A DNA stretch of 9,141 bases from Brooklawnia sp050943675 (GTDB lineage: Bacteria > Actinomycetota > Actinomycetes > Propionibacteriales > Propionibacteriaceae), in assembly GCA_050943675.1 (NCBI GenBank), contig JBMNPP010000110.1, positions 1-9,141 on the forward strand, given 5' to 3'. A program made the position numbers and the translations under genes. The notes below the pieces were generated by a model. That model made no database searches and was not told where the DNA came from. It saw only the letters and a program-made list of their open reading frames with translations. Numbering within the stretch: the stretch's first letter is position 1; every line of letters starts with the position of its first letter. Of the stretch, positions 6,379 to 9,141 are shown piece after piece.

Positions 6379-8286
6379 GTGAATCTCATGGAAATCGTCA
6401 TCCCGGTGGCTGCCACCGGGCTGTTCCAATACGCCTGGCTGATGATCGCCATCCCGGTGGTAGTGGCCGCGATCCTGCTGCTCGGCGGCCGGGCGACCGA
6501 CTCGTGGGGCCATTGGCTCGGCGTGCTCGGTGGCATCGGTTCGTTCGTGGTGGCCCTGGTGCTGTGGATCCAGATGCTGGGCGCCGAAGTGGCCGACCGC
6601 GCCGTGCATGTGCCCATGTTCGACTGGATCACCATCGGCACACTCGACCTGAAGGCCGCACTGCTGGTCGACCAGCTGTCGATCCTGTTCGCGCTGCTGG
6701 TGACCGGGGTCGGTTCGCTGATCTTCATCTACTCGGTGGGCTACATGGCCACCGACCCGAACCGGCGCCGCTTCTTCGCCTTCCTGAACATCTTCATCGC
6801 AGCGATGCTGCTGCTGGTGCTGGCCGACAACTATGCAGTGCTGTTCGTCGGTTGGGAAGGTGTTGGCCTGGCCTCCTACCTGCTGATCGGTTTCTGGCAG
6901 GAACGCCATAGTGCCGCGCTGGCCGCCAAGAAGGCTTTCCTGGTCAACCGGGTCGGCGACCTGGGCCTGTTGCTGGCCCTGTTCACGATGGTCGGCCTGT
7001 TCGGGACGGTCAACTTCGCAGAGGTCAACCAGGCAATCGGCAACGCCAGCCTCGGTTGGGTGACCGCGATCGGCTTCTTCCTGCTGCTGGCTGCTTGTGG
7101 CAAGTCGGCCCAGGTGCCGCTGCAATCCTGGTTGCTGGACGCGATGGAGGGCCCGACACCGGTGTCTGCCCTGATCCACGCGGCGACCATGGTCACCGCA
7201 GGTGTGTACCTGGTGGTGCGCAGCCACGCCATCTACGAACTGACCTACGCGGCATCGCTGGCGGTCTGCATCGTCGGTGTGGTCACGCTGCTGGCCGGTG
7301 CCTGGATCGGTTCGACCAAGGACGACATCAAGAAGGTGCTGGCTGGTTCGACCATGAGCCAGATCGGCTACATGATGCTGGCGGCCGGCATTGGCCCGGC
7401 CGGTGGCGCATTCGCCATCTTCCACCTGTTCACCCACGGCTTCTTCAAGGCCAATATGTTCCTGGGTGCCGGTTCGGTGATGCACGCGATGAACGACGAC
7501 ACCGACATGCGCCATTTCGGTGGCCTGCGCAAGGTGATGCCGTGGACCTTCGCGACCTTCGCGATCGGCTACCTGGCGATCATCGGCATCCCGCCGCTGG
7601 CCGGCTTCTACTCAAAGGACCACATCATCGTGGCTGCCTGGGAGCGGGGCGAGGTCTTCGGAGCACTGGCGATGATCGGTGCCTTCATCACCGCTTTCTA
7701 CATGACCCGACTGATGATGATGACCTTCTTCGGCGAGAAGCGCTGGGCCAGGGATGTGCACCCGCACGAGTCGCCGATGATCATGGTCGTCCCGCTGGTC
7801 GTGCTGGCCATCGGTTCGGCTGTGCTCGGAATGGCCCTGAACAGCGCCATCCAGCACTGGCTGGCCCCGCCGACCGGGTTCACCCCGCATCCGGCGCCGC
7901 TGTGGGAGATTCCGTGGCAGGGCTGGGTGACGCTGGTGCTGGTGCTGGCCGGGGTCGCCATCGGCTACTTCGCCTACCGCGGTGAGATCAGCTATGAGCA
8001 GCCACGGACGAAGAACCCGATCGTCTACGTCGGGCGCAACGACCTGCTGGCCGACCAGTTCAATGACGCAGTCTTCGTTCGTGGTGGCGGTCAGGTGGTC
8101 AACACGGTCGCCCAGGTCGACGACATGCTCGTCGACGGTGGCGTTCGTGGCCTCACCACCATCACCAGGGATATCGGTGGTGTGTTCAGCCGGTTGCAGA
8201 ACGGCTACACGCGTACTTACGGGCTGACCACGGTGCTTGGCGCCATATTGATCAGCGCCGTCTTGATCCTCGGCCGGCTGGGCTGA
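6379..8286 (+). CDS. nuoL: NADH-quinone oxidoreductase subunit L (NuoL)
   Basis: NuoL (ND5 type) is the distal antiporter-like proton-pumping subunit, related to MrpA, with a long lateral helix that runs along the membrane arm. The 635 residues are hydrophobic throughout, with about 15-16 membrane segments. Key sites seen: Glu160 in FVGWEGVGLASYLLIGFW (equivalent to Glu144 of E. coli), Lys242 in CGKSAQVPLQSWLLDAMEGP (equivalent to Lys229), and the broken-helix region PTPVSALIHAATMVTAGVYL. STKDDIKKVLAGSTMSQIGY follows. The stretch from about 540 to 615 (ISYEQPRTKNPIVY, FVRGGGQVVNTVAQVDD) fits the lateral helix, with a final anchoring helix TTVLGAILISAVLIL. The GTG start is chosen on its ribosome site; ATG 6388 would remove only three residues. 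The N-terminus, including FQYAWLMIAIPVVVAAILLLGG, resembles mycobacterial NuoL as I recall it. No frameshift is visible. Confidence 0.96.
   Translation: MNLMEIVIPVAATGLFQYAWLMIAIPVVVAAILLLGGRATDSWGHWLGVLGGIGSFVVALVLWIQMLGAEVADRAVHVPMFDWITIGTLDLKAALLVDQLSILFALLVTGVGSLIFIYSVGYMATDPNRRRFFAFLNIFIAAMLLLVLADNYAVLFVGWEGVGLASYLLIGFWQERHSAALAAKKAFLVNRVGDLGLLLALFTMVGLFGTVNFAEVNQAIGNASLGWVTAIGFFLLLAACGKSAQVPLQSWLLDAMEGPTPVSALIHAATMVTAGVYLVVRSHAIYELTYAASLAVCIVGVVTLLAGAWIGSTKDDIKKVLAGSTMSQIGYMMLAAGIGPAGGAFAIFHLFTHGFFKANMFLGAGSVMHAMNDDTDMRHFGGLRKVMPWTFATFAIGYLAIIGIPPLAGFYSKDHIIVAAWERGEVFGALAMIGAFITAFYMTRLMMMTFFGEKRWARDVHPHESPMIMVVPLVVLAIGSAVLGMALNSAIQHWLAPPTGFTPHPAPLWEIPWQGWVTLVLVLAGVAIGYFAYRGEISYEQPRTKNPIVYVGRNDLLADQFNDAVFVRGGGQVVNTVAQVDDMLVDGGVRGLTTITRDIGGVFSRLQNGYTRTYGLTTVLGAILISAVLILGRLG
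6402..6420 (+). repeat. Perfect 9-base inverted repeat near the nuoL start
   Basis: CCCGGTGGC and GCCACCGGG flank a single T; as RNA this would fold as an 8-pair stem with a CTG loop. It lies 23 bases inside nuoL, within codons 8-14. The left arm's context CATCCCGGTGG recurs directly at 6450-6460. No T-run follows, so it is not a standard terminator. A stem of this size can arise by chance in G+C-rich DNA, so a function is not established. Confidence 0.5.
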
Positions 8287-8290
8287 GTAG

Positions 8291-8295
8291 AGGAG
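8291..8295 (+). promoter_or_regulatory. Ribosome binding site of nuoM
   Basis: AGGAG, within AGAGGAGA, ends 5 bases before ATG 8301 in the 14-base gap between nuoL and nuoM. Good site; it supports this start. No promoter or terminator fits in the gap. Confidence 0.82.
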
Positions 8296-8300
8296 AACTG

Positions 8301-9141
8301 ATGAATACCGCAATTCCCCTGCTCACCACCCTGGCGGTGCTGCCGATAATCGGCTCGCTACTGGCCTTCGTGCTCCGCGGACGACTCGGCAGGCAGGTCG
8401 CCATGGGCTTCGCCCTGGTCACCCTGGTGCTCGGCGTCGTCGTGTTCGCCATCTCTGGTAGCACCGATCTCAGCGAACAGGTCGAGTGGATCCCGCAGAT
8501 CGGTGCCTACTACGCCCTGTCGCTGGACGGTATGGGCCGGGCGATGGTCCTGCTCACCACCATCCTGGTGCCCATCGTGTTGCTGGCCGAGTGGAATATC
8601 GACGACCGGCACGTGGACGGTCATGACCTGCCCAAGTGGGACAGCAATATCTTCGGTGCGCTGGCATTGATGCTGCAGGGTTTTGCCCTGTTCGTGTTCA
8701 TGGCCTCCGATGTGCTGCTGTTCTACATCTTCTTCGAAGCCACCCTGATCCCGATGTTCTTCCTGATCCAGGGTTGGGGTGGGCCGAAGCGTGGCCGGGC
8801 AGCACTGAAGTTCCTGCTGTACTCGCTGGCCGGTGGGCTGGTGATGCTGGCCGGGGTGATCGCGGTCTACGTGGTCACCGCTGACGCCGGTGCTCCCAGC
8901 TTCCTGATCAGTGACGTGGCAGCCATCGGCATCGGGGGCACCCTCGAAAAGCTGATGTTCGTCTCGTTCTTCATCGCCTTCGCGGTGAAGGCCCCGATGG
9001 TCCCGGTGCACTCCTGGTTGCCGGACGCAGCCGAGCAGGCCCTGCCCGGTGCGACGACCCTGCTGGTCGGTGTGCTGGACAAGATCGGCACCTTCGGGAT
9101 GATCCGGCTGTGCCTGGGCATGTTCCCCGAGGCCAGCAGTT
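8301..9141 (+). CDS. nuoM: NADH-quinone oxidoreductase subunit M (NuoM), 5' part
   Basis: NuoM (ND4 type, MrpD-related) is the middle antiporter-like proton-pumping subunit of the membrane arm. The frame is open to the right edge: 280 residues are visible out of roughly 500 expected. Landmarks: LSLDGMGRAMVLLTTILVPI (about 73-92), then Glu146 in LLFYIFFEATLIPMFFLIQG, the counterpart of the essential Glu144 of E. coli. Lys230 in FAVKAPMVPVHSWLPDAAEQ is the counterpart of Lys234. Lys261 in GVLDKIGTFGMIRLCLG lies on the next helix, where E. coli has a conserved lysine. The LPDAAEQALPG loop differs from the HxxAP form of proteobacteria but matches the actinobacterial style. It starts 14 bases after the nuoL stop with a good ribosome site. 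The truncation is due to the window edge. Confidence 0.96.
   Translation, partial: MNTAIPLLTTLAVLPIIGSLLAFVLRGRLGRQVAMGFALVTLVLGVVVFAISGSTDLSEQVEWIPQIGAYYALSLDGMGRAMVLLTTILVPIVLLAEWNIDDRHVDGHDLPKWDSNIFGALALMLQGFALFVFMASDVLLFYIFFEATLIPMFFLIQGWGGPKRGRAALKFLLYSLAGGLVMLAGVIAVYVVTADAGAPSFLISDVAAIGIGGTLEKLMFVSFFIAFAVKAPMVPVHSWLPDAAEQALPGATTLLVGVLDKIGTFGMIRLCLGMFPEASS

Noticed and set aside
7318..7374. NuoL reads VLAGSTMSQ rather than the common VLAYSTMSQ
   Set aside because: From memory, actinobacterial NuoL proteins carry Ala or another small residue at this position, so it looks like lineage variation rather than a loss of function.
6304..7515. Long open frame on the minus strand (about 403 codons) opposite nuoL
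   Set aside because: Its His/Gln/Asp/Arg-rich composition is what the reverse complement of hydrophobic G+C-rich codons gives. It shows no recognisable domain, and the + strand carries clear conserved NuoL motifs throughout.
7056..7985. Second + strand frame of about 309 codons inside nuoL
   Set aside because: Gly/Arg/Asp-rich out-of-frame reading of nuoL; it lacks its own ribosome site and any family motif.
8287..8300. Possible promoter or terminator between nuoL and nuoM
   Set aside because: The gap is 14 bases and is filled by the ribosome binding site; no stem, T-run or -10/-35 pattern fits.
9019..9056. NuoM loop lacks the His/HxxAP form seen in E. coli
   Set aside because: LPDAA...TP-type loops are usual in actinobacterial NuoM, and the catalytic Glu146, Lys230 and Lys261 are intact.

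Overview
This window is the inside of one bacterial respiratory operon, the nuo operon for the proton-pumping NADH:quinone oxidoreductase (complex I, NDH-1). All genes are on the + strand, in the canonical order nuoF (3' part only), nuoG, nuoH, nuoI, nuoJ, nuoK, nuoL, nuoM (5' part only). Neither end of the operon is visible: nuoE and the start of nuoF should lie to the left, and the rest of nuoM and nuoN to the right.

The DNA is clearly G+C rich (third codon positions are mostly G or C). Several proteins have features typical of Actinomycetota: NuoJ has a long C-terminal tail with an ARHN...PALLPDG-type segment, NuoH has a hydrophilic C-terminal extension with a YPVPPMP-type segment, NuoI has the RHQLNRWPDGLEKC form, and NuoM reads LPDAAEQALPG where proteobacterial NuoM has a His-containing loop. 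From remembered sequences the proteins resemble mycobacterial and Streptomyces subunits without matching either. A Propionibacteriaceae-like actinobacterium is my guess, but the family cannot be settled from the sequence alone.

Layout: 1-865 nuoF (FMN/NADH module, N3 cluster); 862-3291 nuoG (clusters N1b, N5, N4 and the extra N7); 3288-4625 nuoH (quinone chamber, membrane heel); 4625-5191 nuoI (N6a and N6b); 5188-6072 nuoJ; 6069-6368 nuoK; 6379-8286 nuoL; 8301-9141 nuoM. Electrons from NADH pass through FMN in NuoF and the Fe-S chain in NuoG and NuoI to quinone at the NuoI/NuoH boundary (the NuoB/NuoD part is outside the window). The membrane subunits NuoH, J, K, L and M then couple this to proton export.

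Genes are packed with 4-base ATGA/GTGA or 1-base TGATG overlaps. The only gaps are 10 bases before nuoL and 14 bases before nuoM. I see no promoter, terminator, tRNA, mobile element, CRISPR array or inserted cargo gene, and no stretch over 14 bases lacks a gene. This is an ordinary housekeeping region and I did not find a previously undescribed system. The findings are small sequence-level points: unusual residues in NuoH, lineage-type tails, a complete N7 ligand set, a compact hairpin at the start of nuoL, and the pattern of gene junctions.
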